NCBI RefSeq assembly: GCF_011393025.1 | Contig: NZ_JAAOEO010000003.1 | Location: 361,466 to 425,465 of the forward strand | Source of the DNA: Neobacillus terrae | GTDB taxonomy: Bacteria; Bacillota; Bacilli; Bacillales; Cytobacillaceae | DNA length: 64,000 nt | Direction of reading: 5' to 3' | Shown here: positions 54,591 to 63,867 of the stretch, in pieces | Layout of the letters: each line of letters begins with the position of its first letter | Position numbering within the stretch: the first letter of the stretch is position 1 | Notes under the pieces: generated by a model | Database searches by the model: none | The model's input: only the letters and a program-made list of their open reading frames with translations | What the model was told of the DNA's origin: nothing | Program-made: the position numbers and the translations under genes

Positions 54591-55088
54591 GTGAAAATAA
54601 TCATTTTAGGCCCGGAAAATGCAGGATTATATAGAGATATCCGTTTGCAAGCATTAAAGGACCATCCGGAAGCATTTAGTTCAAGTTTTGAAGAAGAATC
54701 AGCATACACCCTGGAACGGTTCTCAAGCAGATTAAATGAAGACTTTATTTTCACCTTTGGCGCCTTAATGGAGGATCAATTAATCGGGACTGTTACACTG
54801 GCAACAGAACGAAGAAACAAACTGAAACACAGAGCAAATATTGCAGCGATGTATGTTGATCCTGAATACCGACGATCCGGAACAGGAAAAAAATTGATGG
54901 AGGAAGCAATCAAGAAGGCTAAGGAGCTTGAAGGGATTGAACAGATATATTTATCTGTTACTTCCACCAATGAAGCCGCTAAAAAGCTTTACCTGTCATT
55001 AGGCTTTACAACCTACGGCAAAGATATTAAAGCTTTAAAAATAAATAACCGATACTACGATGAAGACCTCATGGCAATATATTTTTAA
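54591..55088 (+). CDS. GNAT-family N-acetyltransferase
   Basis: The 165-residue protein starts at GTG 54591 (MKIIILGPENAGLYRDIRLQAL), 8 bases after AAAGGGGG. Acetyl-CoA binding is shown by 'IAAMYVDPEYRRSGTGKKLMEEAIKKA' (motif A, R/Q-x-x-G-x-G/A) and 'YLSVTSTNEAAKKLYLSLGFTTYG' (motif B). The C-terminal 'RYYDEDLMAIYF' is common in small-molecule acetyltransferases. Inserted between htrC and walJ on the opposite strand, an arrangement not found in B. subtilis, so it was probably acquired. The substrate is unknown. Confidence 0.88.
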   Translation: MKIIILGPENAGLYRDIRLQALKDHPEAFSSSFEEESAYTLERFSSRLNEDFIFTFGALMEDQLIGTVTLATERRNKLKHRANIAAMYVDPEYRRSGTGKKLMEEAIKKAKELEGIEQIYLSVTSTNEAAKKLYLSLGFTTYGKDIKALKINNRYYDEDLMAIYF

Positions 55089-55119
55089 ATAAAGATCTTT
55101 TAAGAGATGCTGATTTATC

Positions 55120-55235
55120 GAAAGCGATTTCGACTAGAAACTATTCCATTTTCCTTCATGCGGGGCTTATTACGAGGTTGCTAGTTCAATGTCCTGCGGG
55201 CAATCAACAGGCAAGTCCAACAGAGCCTTTTATAA
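55120..55235. repeat. Degenerate intergenic repeat remnant
   Basis: Contains GTCCTGCGGGCAATCAACAGG, related to the CACGTCCTGTGGGCCTCCAACAGG part of the element at 52686 (each given in part), and CCTTCATGCGGGGC near TTTTCC. It is probably the decayed remainder of one such element. Confidence 0.45.
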
Positions 55236-55250
55236 AACAATGTCAAAAAA

Positions 55251-55283
55251 AAAGGAATGCGAGCAGTTTGCTCACATTCCTTT
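55251..55283 (-). terminator. Rho-independent terminator of the wal operon
   Basis: AAAGGAATG(C)GAGCA and TGCTCA(C)ATTCCTTT pair around GTT, followed on the minus strand by CGC-free T-rich sequence. Directly after the walJ stop codon. Confidence 0.75.
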
Positions 55284-55290
55284 AATATTT

Positions 55291-56085
55291 TTATACAGCA
55301 GTTAAAATTGTTGGTGTTTTTGCGTCCGTATCATAAATGTCAAACTGTTCACCAATCTTTATTCCTTGGCTTTCGAGCGTCTGTGCTACGGACATTCGTG
55401 CCAGTTCTTTCATATTATTATCCAGACTTAAGTGGGCCAGGTAGATTTTTTTCGTATGATCCCCTGCTACATCACTCATGGCAATGGCAGCATCCTCGTT
55501 GGATACATGGCCAACATCGCTTAGAATCCTTCTCTTAATATTCCATGGATAACGGCCCATTCTTAGCATTTGGACATCATGGTTGCTTTCAAAGACATAT
55601 GTGTCGGCATTGGAAATGATCCCCTTCATCCGGTCACTTACATATCCTGTATCAGTAATAAGCACAAGCTTTTTGTCACCATTATGGAAGACATAAAACA
55701 TTGGCTCCGCGGCATCATGTGAAACCCCAAATGACTCAATGTCTGTTGATCCAAAGCTTTTAACTGTTTCCATATTGAAAACAAATTTTTGCTCAACAGG
55801 CACTTCACCAATTAATCCGTCCATTGCCTGCCAAGTTTTTTCATTGGCGAAAACCGGAAGCTTGTACTTTCTTGCAACAACACCTAAACCCTTTATATGA
55901 TCACTGTGCTCATGAGTAACAAAGATGCCGGAAAGCTTGCTCATATCACGGTCTATCTTTTGAAAAAGACCTTCCATTTGCTTTCCGCTTAACCCTGCAT
56001 CTACTAAAAAAGAATGCTGATCCGACTCTATATAAATCGCATTTCCTGTACTCCCGCTCGCAAGAACACTAAAATGCAAAGACAT
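55291..56085 (-). CDS. walJ: WalJ (YycJ) metallo-beta-lactamase-fold hydrolase
   Basis: The 264-residue protein starts at ATG 56085 ([21 protein letters not shown]), with GGAG 9 bases upstream; an ATG two codons earlier is less well placed. The metal motif is '[10 protein letters not shown]' (HxHxDH), with further ligands in 'ITDTGYVSD' and 'HLSLDNN'. B. subtilis YycJ has the same length and opening. It acts as a cytoplasmic 5'-3' exonuclease-type enzyme linked to mismatch repair and to coordination of cell division with replication in earlier studies. Last gene of the wal operon. Confidence 0.95.
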   Translation of the reverse strand: MSLHFSVLASGSTGNAIYIESDQHSFLVDAGLSGKQMEGLFQKIDRDMSKLSGIFVTHEHSDHIKGLGVVARKYKLPVFANEKTWQAMDGLIGEVPVEQKFVFNMETVKSFGSTDIESFGVSHDAAEPMFYVFHNGDKKLVLITDTGYVSDRMKGIISNADTYVFESNHDVQMLRMGRYPWNIKRRILSDVGHVSNEDAAIAMSDVAGDHTKKIYLAHLSLDNNMKELARMSVAQTLESQGIKIGEQFDIYDTDAKTPTILTAV

Positions 56086-56099
56086 ATTCATTCACTCCA

Positions 56100-56888
56100 C
56101 TACATTTTTTTCTTGGCTGTTAAATCTATAACTTGCCCTTCAAATCCGTTGACATATAAACTCTTTTTGTCATCCACAACAAAATGCCAGGTTGGTGCCA
56201 TTACTTGTGATGCCGCCAGTGGTATAAGAGTGGAGTAACCCAATTCTACCTTTGTAACCTTGCTTTTGGGCTTAAGAAGCCCTTGCTTATGAAGTGTCTC
56301 CATCGCCTCTAGGGCCTGCTGGATTTCTTCTTTGTGCTTCATTTTCTCAATGCTTTCCAGATACGTTTGCTCATATGAGATAATCTGATTTTTATCATTA
56401 AAAGTTAATTTTACCATAGCACTATCATTTTCAAAAAAAGGTCTGCCTTCAAATACCTGATAGTATATGATTTCCTTTTTATCCCTATCTAGTTTTCCAT
56501 ATTGATAGTGATCCGGATAAAGTATATTTTCCTTTAAAAAAGCATCGACGTCAGACGGCTGTATCTTGTCAGGTAATTGAAAAGGATCCCTTAATTTTGA
56601 ATAAATTTCCTTGTTTTCTTCAAGCAGTGTAACCGCCTGTCCCTCAAGTTTTTCTGTATCTGTCTGCTTAAAGTTTTTCGTCTTCGCACTTATATATTGG
56701 TCCTTTAGAGGCACCTTTGGCATGTCCACATACTTTATTTCATCTGCTTTTAATTTATCTTCAGGAGAGGCTTCTGTAATAAATTCGTATTTATTTGTAT
56801 CAGTAATCGATAAGAATTGGTATAACAGATAAACATCCAAAATGAGGAAGGTTAAAATAAAGATGGTCTTAATCTTACTCCAATCCAC
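56100..56888 (-). CDS. walI: WalI (YycI), regulator of WalK
   Basis: The 262-residue protein has one N-terminal membrane helix (residues 6-25, 'IKTIFILTFLILDVYLLYQFL') and an extracytoplasmic domain resembling the last domain of WalH. WalH and WalI bind WalK in the membrane and restrain its kinase activity. It overlaps the end of walH by 14 bases, so they are translationally coupled. The extracellular part includes 'QYGKLDRDKKEIIYYQVFEGRPFF', the usual YycI core. Confidence 0.92.
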   Translation of the reverse strand: MDWSKIKTIFILTFLILDVYLLYQFLSITDTNKYEFITEASPEDKLKADEIKYVDMPKVPLKDQYISAKTKNFKQTDTEKLEGQAVTLLEENKEIYSKLRDPFQLPDKIQPSDVDAFLKENILYPDHYQYGKLDRDKKEIIYYQVFEGRPFFENDSAMVKLTFNDKNQIISYEQTYLESIEKMKHKEEIQQALEAMETLHKQGLLKPKSKVTKVELGYSTLIPLAASQVMAPTWHFVVDDKKSLYVNGFEGQVIDLTAKKKM

Positions 56889-58203
56889 TCTTCAAACCTC
56901 CCAAGTCCTCAGAAGTGACTTCTCCCCAAGAGCCATTATATTGATAAAACCAGGTTGGCTCTAGTGTAATTAGTTGTTCTGATTTCAGATCCTTTTGCAT
57001 CTGATATCCAAGGACTATATCCTCTAAATGACTGATTTTAAAGTTCTTTTTTATCTGCAGATATTCCAATACCTGATGGCCGGAAGGACGAGAAACATTA
57101 ACCATTTCAGACTGAATGGCAAAATCAAGAGCTATGCTCGGCCTGATATATTTGTTTATTTCATTTCTTCCCCATACTTCCGTAATTTCAGACATTCCTC
57201 TTTCATTAAAAACTGGATACCCTTCAGTACTATATAGCCTGAATGTCACCTTTTGATTAAGCTCATCCATTGAAACGTACCTGTAGGAATCAGTCCATCC
57301 CCCATGGCCATTAACAAAGTCAATACTTTTATTCAAAAGATCATAGGAATTTCCAACATACGTATTATTTTCAGTTGGATTAACATATGTGAGTATGTTA
57401 GTTGAATCATCGATATTCATTTTACTAGAGTCATTTGTATACTCTTCCCCTCCATCGATCACACTTTTTCGTACAAAGCTTGGATCGCGGAACAAGGCTT
57501 CCTTGAATAATTCTGAATCAAGCTTAGCGGGAAGATATTTGTAAATCAGCATATTGGTTTCTTTCTCTGGCAGGTAGATGGTCCGCCTGTCAGTAGGTTT
57601 AAACGCAAAATATGCCGGATAATTCGTCGCATTTTTAAAGAAGTTTTTATTAAAATCATTTAAAAAGGAAATAGGGATCTGGCTGGAATATACCTGCTGA
57701 GTTTCAGAAGAAACAAAGTATACACTTCCGTATTCCTTGTTGGAACTGTCCATATTAACCACTATTCTATCAAAGTTTAAAGGTGGAATTTTCTTCTGGT
57801 CAATATTGAGGATATTCCGGTAAATTTCAACCGGGACCTTTGCAGGAAAAACGATTTCAACTGCCCGGCCCTTTTCAGGTAAATCCTTTATACTTCCAGC
57901 CTTATCTGAGTTGTTCTTTACATCAGAAACCACCCACCGGCCAATTTCCCTCACAAGCCTGTCAATTTCCAGACTGTTTTCGGTACCAAAATGCTTTCCA
58001 TTTACATGGAAATATATCCTGTCCGGCTTGACAATTTTCTTTAACTCTTTTTGTTCACTAATAGAAACCTGTTCAACGTAATTTTTATTATCTATCGTTT
58101 TAAAATCGGGCTGATATGTCCACAGATTCCATGTTAAAATGATGCTGAACAATACCAAAAAAATCAAAATGGCAGATTTTATATTTTCATATCTCATTCC
58201 CAT
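56875..58203 (-). CDS. walH: WalH (YycH), regulator of WalK
   Basis: The 442-residue single-pass membrane protein has its helix at residues 8-28 ('IKSAILIFLVLFSIILTWNLW') and a large extracytoplasmic region of three domains, including 'YSTEGYPVFNERGMSEITEVWG'. It forms a complex with WalI and WalK and lowers WalR phosphorylation. Its start overlaps the walK stop by 10 bases. Length and gene order agree with B. subtilis. Confidence 0.92.
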   Translation of the reverse strand: MGMRYENIKSAILIFLVLFSIILTWNLWTYQPDFKTIDNKNYVEQVSISEQKELKKIVKPDRIYFHVNGKHFGTENSLEIDRLVREIGRWVVSDVKNNSDKAGSIKDLPEKGRAVEIVFPAKVPVEIYRNILNIDQKKIPPLNFDRIVVNMDSSNKEYGSVYFVSSETQQVYSSQIPISFLNDFNKNFFKNATNYPAYFAFKPTDRRTIYLPEKETNMLIYKYLPAKLDSELFKEALFRDPSFVRKSVIDGGEEYTNDSSKMNIDDSTNILTYVNPTENNTYVGNSYDLLNKSIDFVNGHGGWTDSYRYVSMDELNQKVTFRLYSTEGYPVFNERGMSEITEVWGRNEINKYIRPSIALDFAIQSEMVNVSRPSGHQVLEYLQIKKNFKISHLEDIVLGYQMQKDLKSEQLITLEPTWFYQYNGSWGEVTSEDLGGLKSGLE

Positions 58204-60020
58204 TCATCCTCATCAGACCGTTCATATGGAAGGGTAAAAGCAATCTCAGTTCCTTTTCCTTCCTTACTGTTTGCCCAGATTCTTCCCCCATGGGCCTCAA
58301 CCATCTCTTTGGCGATCGCAAGACCAAGTCCTGTTCCGCCCAGTTTTCTTGTCCGGGCCTTATCAACCCTGTAAAAACGTTCAAATATTTTTCCAATATT
58401 CTCTTTTGGAATCCCCATACCCTGGTCTTTAACACTCACAAGAATATGGTCTTCCCTTTCCTCAACAGTGAAGGTTAACTGGCCTCCTTCCGGAGAGTAC
58501 TTCAATGCATTCGAAATGATATTATAAAGAACTTGAGTGAGTTTATCCTCATCAATTTCTACAAACATTCGTGCATCTGGCAAATTTCTCTTAAAAGAAA
58601 TACTTTCATCTTTGGTTAATTCAAACCTGTCAATAATCCTATCAAAGAAATCGACAAAATCGACCCATTCCTTTGTTAGTCGATAATCTCTGCTGTCCAT
58701 TTTGGAAAGCTGGAGCAGATCATTAACAAGACGAATCATCCGCTCTGTCTCATTTTGTGTAACCTCGAGGAAGTTAGGCGCAATTTCTTCATCCTTCCAT
58801 GCTCCCTCAGCTAAAGCCTCCAAATAGCTTCTCATGGTTGTCAAAGGTGTTCTTAACTCATGAGACACATTCGCTACGAATTCTCTTCTCTCGGCATCAA
58901 TTTTTTCCTGGTCGGTAATATCATGCAGAACAGTAATCAATCCATTTACAAAGCCTGTTTCTTTTTGTATGACTGATAAATTGGCCCTTAGAACGTAAGG
59001 TTTATTTTTTGTACTATAGTTCAGAATTAAGGAATCGTTCACTTCCAATAAATCCTCAAAGGTGTAATCCTCCTCGACATCAAGCAAGGACACGATTGGC
59101 TGTGATAGTACTGTTTCACGTGAAACACCCAGCATTTCGGCTGCTGGGTCATTTATCAAAATAACACGGCCTTTTCTATCAGTTGCAATAACCCCATCAG
59201 TCATGTACGAAAGGACGGAGGAAAGCTTCCTTCTCTCGCCTTCTGTCGTTGCCTGGGCTTCCTGCAATTTTTTAGTCAAGTTATTAAAGGTCATGGCCAG
59301 CGTTCCTATTTCATCATTGCCATAAACTTTTACTTTCCTTGAAAAGTTCCCTTTAGCCATTGCCAGGGCTTGCTTTTTCATATCGGAAATTGGCTTAGTG
59401 ATCGTCTGGGCAAGCAAAATACCAAGAACTGCCGTTATTACTAATGCAATAGCCGTGCCGTTGATAAATATACTGTTGATCGTTTTCATCTGTTCAAAAA
59501 CACTTTCAATTTTTGCAACAAGATAAATGGCACCGATGACTTTGTGACCGGATTTTATTGGGGAGGACAACACCCAAATCCGGTTTCCAGTCTGCCGGTC
59601 AATCATAATGCTGCTTTGCTCTTCTTCCATGACAATTGAACGCTTTACCCTAAGTTCCGTTGTTCTTTGTCCAACGATTCCCTGATTATTGGCTTCTGAG
59701 GTACCCAGTACTTTTAGAGATTGTGCGTCTATGACCCTAACCTCTGTAATATCCCCTGCTGCAAAGTCTCTCAGCATCTTTTTTACATCATCTTCAAGAG
59801 GCGGATCTTCCTTAGTACGGTCCTTATCCATTGCCTGTACGACATTATAGGCGAGCAGGTTAACTCGTTCTTTTATGGATGTCTGGAAATTTGTACGAAG
59901 GGTCTCTTCCAGCTGGCGCACAAAATAAACCCCAATAATCTGCATGGCAATCAGAATGAGCAAAACGTATATAATAACGAATTTAAGATGGATGGATTTG
60001 AAAAAACCTACTTTTCTCAT
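58194..60020 (-). CDS. walK: Sensor histidine kinase WalK (YycG)
   Basis: The 608-residue membrane kinase has helices at 13-34 and 182-204 flanking an extracytoplasmic PAS-like domain, then HAMP (about 205-257), cytoplasmic PAS (265-370, 'MTDGVIATDRKGRVILINDPAAEMLG'), HisKA with phospho-acceptor His387 in 'FVANVSHELRTPLTT', and HATPase (N box 'NIISNALKYSPEG', G boxes 'DQGMGIPKE' and 'GGTGLGLAIAKEM'). With WalR it forms the essential two-component system that controls cell-wall hydrolases in low-GC Gram-positives. It is 9 bases downstream of walR. Confidence 0.97.
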   Translation of the reverse strand: MRKVGFFKSIHLKFVIIYVLLILIAMQIIGVYFVRQLEETLRTNFQTSIKERVNLLAYNVVQAMDKDRTKEDPPLEDDVKKMLRDFAAGDITEVRVIDAQSLKVLGTSEANNQGIVGQRTTELRVKRSIVMEEEQSSIMIDRQTGNRIWVLSSPIKSGHKVIGAIYLVAKIESVFEQMKTINSIFINGTAIALVITAVLGILLAQTITKPISDMKKQALAMAKGNFSRKVKVYGNDEIGTLAMTFNNLTKKLQEAQATTEGERRKLSSVLSYMTDGVIATDRKGRVILINDPAAEMLGVSRETVLSQPIVSLLDVEEDYTFEDLLEVNDSLILNYSTKNKPYVLRANLSVIQKETGFVNGLITVLHDITDQEKIDAERREFVANVSHELRTPLTTMRSYLEALAEGAWKDEEIAPNFLEVTQNETERMIRLVNDLLQLSKMDSRDYRLTKEWVDFVDFFDRIIDRFELTKDESISFKRNLPDARMFVEIDEDKLTQVLYNIISNALKYSPEGGQLTFTVEEREDHILVSVKDQGMGIPKENIGKIFERFYRVDKARTRKLGGTGLGLAIAKEMVEAHGGRIWANSKEGKGTEIAFTLPYERSDEDEWE

Positions 60021-60029
60021 TCCAGCCCA

Positions 60030-60737
60030 TTACTCCTGTTCTGGATTGCGCAAATAGTACCCGACTCCTCTTCGGGTTACAATCCATGCCGGATGACTAG
60101 GGCTGTCTTCTATTTTTTCACGCAATCTTCTTACGGTAACATCAACTGTCCTTACGTCTCCGTAGTAATCATATCCCCAGACAGTTTGCAATAAATGTTC
60201 TCTTGTCATAACCTGTCCAATATGTTTGGCAAGATAATGTAATAATTCAAACTCACGATGGGTAAGTTCTATTGTTTCACCACGTTTTGAAACTACATAA
60301 GCATCCGGATGGATAGTAAGTGAACCAATTTCAATCTCATTTGATTCTTCTTCAATACCAGCTTGAGATGCAGCCTGATGGCGGCGCAGATTGGCTTTTA
60401 CACGTGCGATTAGTTCCCTGGTGCTAAATGGCTTTGTTACATAGTCATCTGCTCCAAGCTCTAGTCCAAGAACTTTATCAATTTCTGAATCCTTAGCTGT
60501 CAGCATAATGATTGGCATTTCGTATTTTTTCCGGACCTCCCGGCAAACCTCCATGCCATCTCTTTGCGGAAGCATAATATCCAGCAGGATTAAGTCCGGC
60601 TGCACTTCCTCCACCATGCTGATAGCAGAATTTCCATCATATGCGCAATAAACATCGTAGCCTTCTTTTTTTAAGTTGAACTGCAAAATATCTGCAATTG
60701 GTTTTTCATCGTCAACGACAAGAATCTTTTTCTCCAT
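60030..60737 (-). CDS. walR: Response regulator WalR (YycF)
   Basis: The 235-residue OmpR-family regulator has receiver residues 1-120 with acidic 'DDE' at 9-11, phospho-acceptor Asp53 ('ILLDIMLP'), 'LTAKD' and Lys103 region 'DYVTKPF', and a C-terminal winged helix ending '[19 protein letters not shown]' and '[11 protein letters not shown]'. It is the first gene of the walRKHIJ operon. It controls autolysin and cell-wall metabolism genes, among them probably the M23 endopeptidase gene 470 bases away. Confidence 0.97.
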   Translation of the reverse strand: MEKKILVVDDEKPIADILQFNLKKEGYDVYCAYDGNSAISMVEEVQPDLILLDIMLPQRDGMEVCREVRKKYEMPIIMLTAKDSEIDKVLGLELGADDYVTKPFSTRELIARVKANLRRHQAASQAGIEEESNEIEIGSLTIHPDAYVVSKRGETIELTHREFELLHYLAKHIGQVMTREHLLQTVWGYDYYGDVRTVDVTVRRLREKIEDSPSHPAWIVTRRGVGYYLRNPEQE

Positions 60738-60839
60738 GGCCCCTGTCTCCTTTACCTAAAATAAATCTATTTCATTTCATATGAAAGTAAAAAGTCATAT
60801 GTCCTCTAGTCTACTTTACCATTTTATACGAATGAATTC

Positions 60840-61135
60840 ACCTTTTAACAAAAGTTGTCAGTGTGATAGAGCACATGTGCAGCGAAGCAACCACCTGAGT
60901 AAACTTCCTGCAACGGCTTCTGTGAATAGACGACATGCAGCTTTGCGACGAGCTGAAAATAAGCTTCCTTGAAAAAGCGGTGGCGCAGGAGCACTTAGGT
61001 TCGATGTTGACTTATCGTAGGGAGAAGAGGGATGGACACTTGCTGCACCATGTATCACCTAACGGTCATACTTGATGCAAGATAAGCCCGGGATGCTTAT
61101 CAAGGATGAAAACTCGCTGGAGCTAGACAATTTAA
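60840..61135. repeat. Degenerate structured intergenic repeat
   Basis: GC-richer than the flanks and not coding. It ends in CTCGCTGGAGCTAGACAAT, the same type of end (GCTGGAGCT) as the element at 52686-52995. It contains CAGCTTTGCGACGAGCTG-like inverted segments. It separates walR from the M23 gene, so the wal promoter must lie between it and 60737. Confidence 0.5.
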
Positions 61136-61164
61136 AAGGTAAAACTTTATACTTCATATCAATT

Positions 61165-61197
61165 GAAAAAGCCTCCAGGTAAACCGGAGACTTTTAA
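61165..61197 (-). terminator. Rho-independent terminator of the M23 gene
   Basis: AAAAGTCTCC and GGAGGCTTTT pair (one G-T) around a short GC-containing loop and are followed by T residues. Confidence 0.75.
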
Positions 61198-61207
61198 TCT
61201 AGTTATT

Positions 61208-62596
61208 TTATTTTACAATGTAATTTAACGGATTTTGAAGAGCTCCATTTTTATAAACTTCAAAGTGAAGATGGATTCCAGTAGCGTCACCGGTTGCTCC
61301 CATTACTCCAATTGCTGTTCCTTGCTCAATTTGCTGCCCAGCATGAACACAGAGTGATGCCATATGTCCATAGACTGTACGTAAACCATTTTGATGATCA
61401 ATTACGACTTTATTGCCATATCCGCCATTATCCCAGCCAGCTGACACAACGACGCCATTGTCTGCCGCTTTAATGGTACGGTCGCTTGGGCGTGCAATAT
61501 CAATCCCTTTATGCATCTTGCCGTCACGATAACCCAATTTACTGGAAATATAACCGCCAACTGCAGGCCAGGTAAAATGTCCTTGTCCACGGGAGGGAAT
61601 TACCTTTGTGCCTTTAATGATAATCTTATTGGCTGGCTGAGCCTGAATGAAATCCTGTTGAGTTACCTTTTTCAGAGTACGGCCATTTTGCTGTGAAATC
61701 GTATATGTTACCAGCTTGCTCCCAGTCTGCCCTTCCTGCTGTACCTTCGTTTCCCCTTTAGGAAGTGAATTATCTTCTTTTACCTCTGTTTGATAGGCAA
61801 TCGTTTGTTTCTCGCTTACTTCTTTTTCGACAGCTACCTCTACAAACGGAACTGTTACTGTAATATTTAATTCCTGACCGATTTTAAGTACGGAATCTTC
61901 CTGAATGCCAGGATTTAAAACGAGTAAGTCACTTAGCTTAAGATTATTACGATTAGCAATGTCTCCCAGAACATCACCTTCTTGAACTGTATACTTTCTA
62001 TCCTCTAAAGTACCACGTTCAAGGTAAGTAACGGCATCTTCTGCGTTTAAGATTTTGCTAGCAACAGTTTTATCCTCTTTTACAGATATATTTTTGGTAA
62101 AGTGAACGTCTAATATACGAGACTCATTTTCTTTCAACTCTGGCAAAACGGGATTAGAAACTGACTTGCGAGCTTCTAGCTCATCTAACTGTTCCTCTGA
62201 TACATATGTAAGCTTTAGCTTTTTAACCACATCTTCAGCAGTTTCACTGCTTGCTACGTATACAACAGGCTGGCCATCTACTGCAATGGCAACCGCGTCA
62301 ACCTGAGGCTCCTGTTTTTCATGTTTTTTTGCTGCATGTTCTTCTATGTAATTAGTTTTTTGAACTGATTCTGCCTTATTACCCGCTTTTATTTTCTTAA
62401 TAATATCTTTGTGGGTAATAGATCCGATATAAGAATCATTTAAATATGTATTTGACTGTGTTGTATTATTTTCAGCAAGTACTGCATAATCCACACTAAA
62501 AGTTAGAGCGGCGGCAGCAAGGATCATTACTGCAGTTTTTTTGATAAAAGAAGCTGCTTTTTTTAATTTGGGCAACATTTTACTAAGACCTTTCAT
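61208..62596 (-). CDS. Secreted M23 peptidoglycan endopeptidase with LysM and G5 domains
   Basis: The 462-residue protein has a signal segment (residues 1-42, basic start then 'KTAVMILAAAALTFSVDYAVLA'), a spacer, a LysM domain (about 200-250, 'YTVQEGDVLGDIANRNN' and 'NPGIQEDSVLKIGQELNI'), a G5 domain (about 255-335) and a C-terminal peptidase M23 with 'HKGIDIARPSD' (His, Asp zinc ligands) and 'GIHLHFEVY' (HxH). It should cut peptide bridges in peptidoglycan. AGGGAGG lies 6 bases before the ATG. Its position beside walRK and TGTA half-sites upstream suggest WalR control. Such proteins occur beside walR in several Bacillaceae. Confidence 0.92.
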   Translation of the reverse strand: MKGLSKMLPKLKKAASFIKKTAVMILAAAALTFSVDYAVLAENNTTQSNTYLNDSYIGSITHKDIIKKIKAGNKAESVQKTNYIEEHAAKKHEKQEPQVDAVAIAVDGQPVVYVASSETAEDVVKKLKLTYVSEEQLDELEARKSVSNPVLPELKENESRILDVHFTKNISVKEDKTVASKILNAEDAVTYLERGTLEDRKYTVQEGDVLGDIANRNNLKLSDLLVLNPGIQEDSVLKIGQELNITVTVPFVEVAVEKEVSEKQTIAYQTEVKEDNSLPKGETKVQQEGQTGSKLVTYTISQQNGRTLKKVTQQDFIQAQPANKIIIKGTKVIPSRGQGHFTWPAVGGYISSKLGYRDGKMHKGIDIARPSDRTIKAADNGVVVSAGWDNGGYGNKVVIDHQNGLRTVYGHMASLCVHAGQQIEQGTAIGVMGATGDATGIHLHFEVYKNGALQNPLNYIVK

Positions 62597-62984
62597 ATAT
62601 ATCCTCCCTAATACAAAGAAACAAAATCTCTATTCTAGTTCTTTTTATCTATTAAAAACTTTACCATAAAAATTCCTGAATAAATTATATGTTCGGTGAA
62701 TGTAACAAAAATGTATATTAACTTACATTTTTATACATTTGATGGAAGGAAAATAGAAGTTAAAAGATGACGTTTAAAAGAGAAAACCCTTTCAATACCA
62801 AGGGTTGAGAAGGATTTAGTCAGTATAACCCTAAATTAGACAAATTACCTTATATTTGGAAGATATATGGATTATTTTTTGCAAAATGATTACAAATTGA
62901 AAAAATAAATAAAAAGACCTGTTTTCAAATCTATTATATTGGGTAATATTTGAAAATCTTGTGACTTCCTGGGCCAAATAAACA
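62597..62984. promoter_or_regulatory. Leader of the M23 gene with WalR-like half-sites
   Basis: TGTAAC-AAAAA-TGTATA (62701-62717, plus strand) fits the WalR pattern TGTWAH-N5-TGTWAH with one mismatch. A minus-strand pair TGTATA....TGTAAG nearby (62723-62740) has its half-sites 10 instead of 11 bases apart. The rest is AT-rich with no gene. Confidence 0.4.
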
Positions 62985-63018
62985 AAAAACTGTCTCATTT
63001 TACTGAGACAGTTTTTTT
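62985..63018. terminator. Terminator between tRNA genes and the M23 gene
   Basis: AAAAACTGTCTCA and TGAGACAGTTTTT form a 13-bp stem around TTTTAC. It ends the minus-strand tRNA transcript and could act in both directions. Confidence 0.85.
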
Positions 63019-63023
63019 CGTAA

Positions 63024-63096
63024 TGGCTCGGGACGGAATCGAACCGCCGACACAAGGATTTTCAGTCCTTTGCTCTACCGACTGAGCTACCGAGCC
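63024..63096 (-). tRNA. tRNA-Phe (GAA)
   Basis: 73 bases. The acceptor stem is GGCTCGG/CCGAGCC with discriminator A; the anticodon arm AAGGA-CTGAAAA-TCCTT gives anticodon GAA; the T arm reads GGCGGTTCGATTCCGTC. The 3' CCA is not encoded. Confidence 0.96.
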
Positions 63097-63105
63097 AATT
63101 ATGTA

Positions 63106-63181
63106 TGGCGGTCCCGACCGGGATCGAACCGGCGATCTCCTGCGTGACAGGCAGGCATGTTAACCGCTACACCACGGGACC
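63106..63181 (-). tRNA. tRNA-Asp (GTC)
   Basis: 76 bases including the encoded CCA. The acceptor is GGTCCCG/CGGGACC with discriminator G; the anticodon arm CCTGC-CTGTCAC-GCAGG gives anticodon GTC; the T arm reads GCCGGTTCGATCCCGGT. Confidence 0.96.
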
Positions 63182-63357
63182 ATTTTATAAAATAAGTTAT
63201 TTCCATGCTCTTATATCCTATAACACTGTCTATTCCTCTTCCAGAGTATTCATAGAAGCGGATGCGTCGAGACAACTCGCTGCTGTTCCACTGTAGCTTT
63301 GCTGGTTGCTACACCACGGGACCATTATTAATGTTTTTTGCAAGTTTAAAATAGATA
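63182..63357. repeat. Spacer containing a partial duplication of tRNA-Asp
   Basis: GCTACACCACGGGACCATT at 63308-63326 exactly repeats 63166-63184, the 5' end and D-arm part of tRNA-Asp with its flank. Between the copies lies sequence of the intergenic-repeat type (GATGCGTCGAGACAACTCG). The rest of the tRNA is not duplicated. Confidence 0.7.
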
Positions 63358-63429
63358 TGACCCCTACGGGATTCGAACCCGTGTTACCGCCGTGAAAGGG
63401 CGGTGTCTTAACCGCTTGACCAAGGGGCC
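63358..63429 (-). tRNA. tRNA-Glu (TTC)
   Basis: 72 bases. The acceptor is GGCCCCT/AGGGGTC (one G-T pair) with discriminator A; the anticodon arm CCGCC-CTTTCAC-GGCGG gives anticodon TTC. CCA is not encoded. Confidence 0.96.
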
Positions 63430-63442
63430 ATGCAAAAAAACA

Positions 63443-63518
63443 TGGTGAGCCATGAAGGACTCGAACCTTCGACCCTCTGATTAAAAGTCAGATGCTCTAC
63501 CAACTGAGCTAATGGCTC
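63443..63518 (-). tRNA. tRNA-Lys (TTT)
   Basis: 76 bases with encoded CCA. The acceptor is GAGCCAT/ATGGCTC with discriminator A; the anticodon arm TCTGA-CTTTTAA-TCAGA gives anticodon TTT. Confidence 0.96.
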
Positions 63519-63867
63519 TTATTAAGAGATTACCTAATCTATTACTAATATTAGGTTTGTCTGCCAAGTTTTTAACTCTCTCAGCGACGTTTTTTATAAT
63601 ATCATATAAACTTAAAATGATGCAACCCTTTTTAAAAAGTTTTTTAAAAAAGGAAGTTCAGAGAGAAAATAGATTAGGACGGCCATATACTCTCGGGGTA
63701 TACAACCAATTTATTTACTAATTTTTTAAAGTTTTCAGTTTAAATAAGCCCTTTTATTCTAGAAATAGTAAAATAGACACCTGTTTTTACTCTAAAAATA
63801 ACTTTTTTCATAAAAAAGGGGCTAGTTTATAACTGAATACTCTCTTCTGTATCCTTTTGAGTACAGG
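63519..63867. other. Leader of the tRNA cluster
   Basis: AT-rich, no convincing gene. An open frame on the plus strand begins inside the tRNA-Lys gene and is not credible. The promoter of the minus-strand tRNA operon is expected here. Confidence 0.4.

Noticed and set aside
63512..63721. Open frame of 69 codons starting in the tRNA-Lys gene
   Set aside because: Begins inside a tRNA, has no ribosome site and no recognisable sequence.
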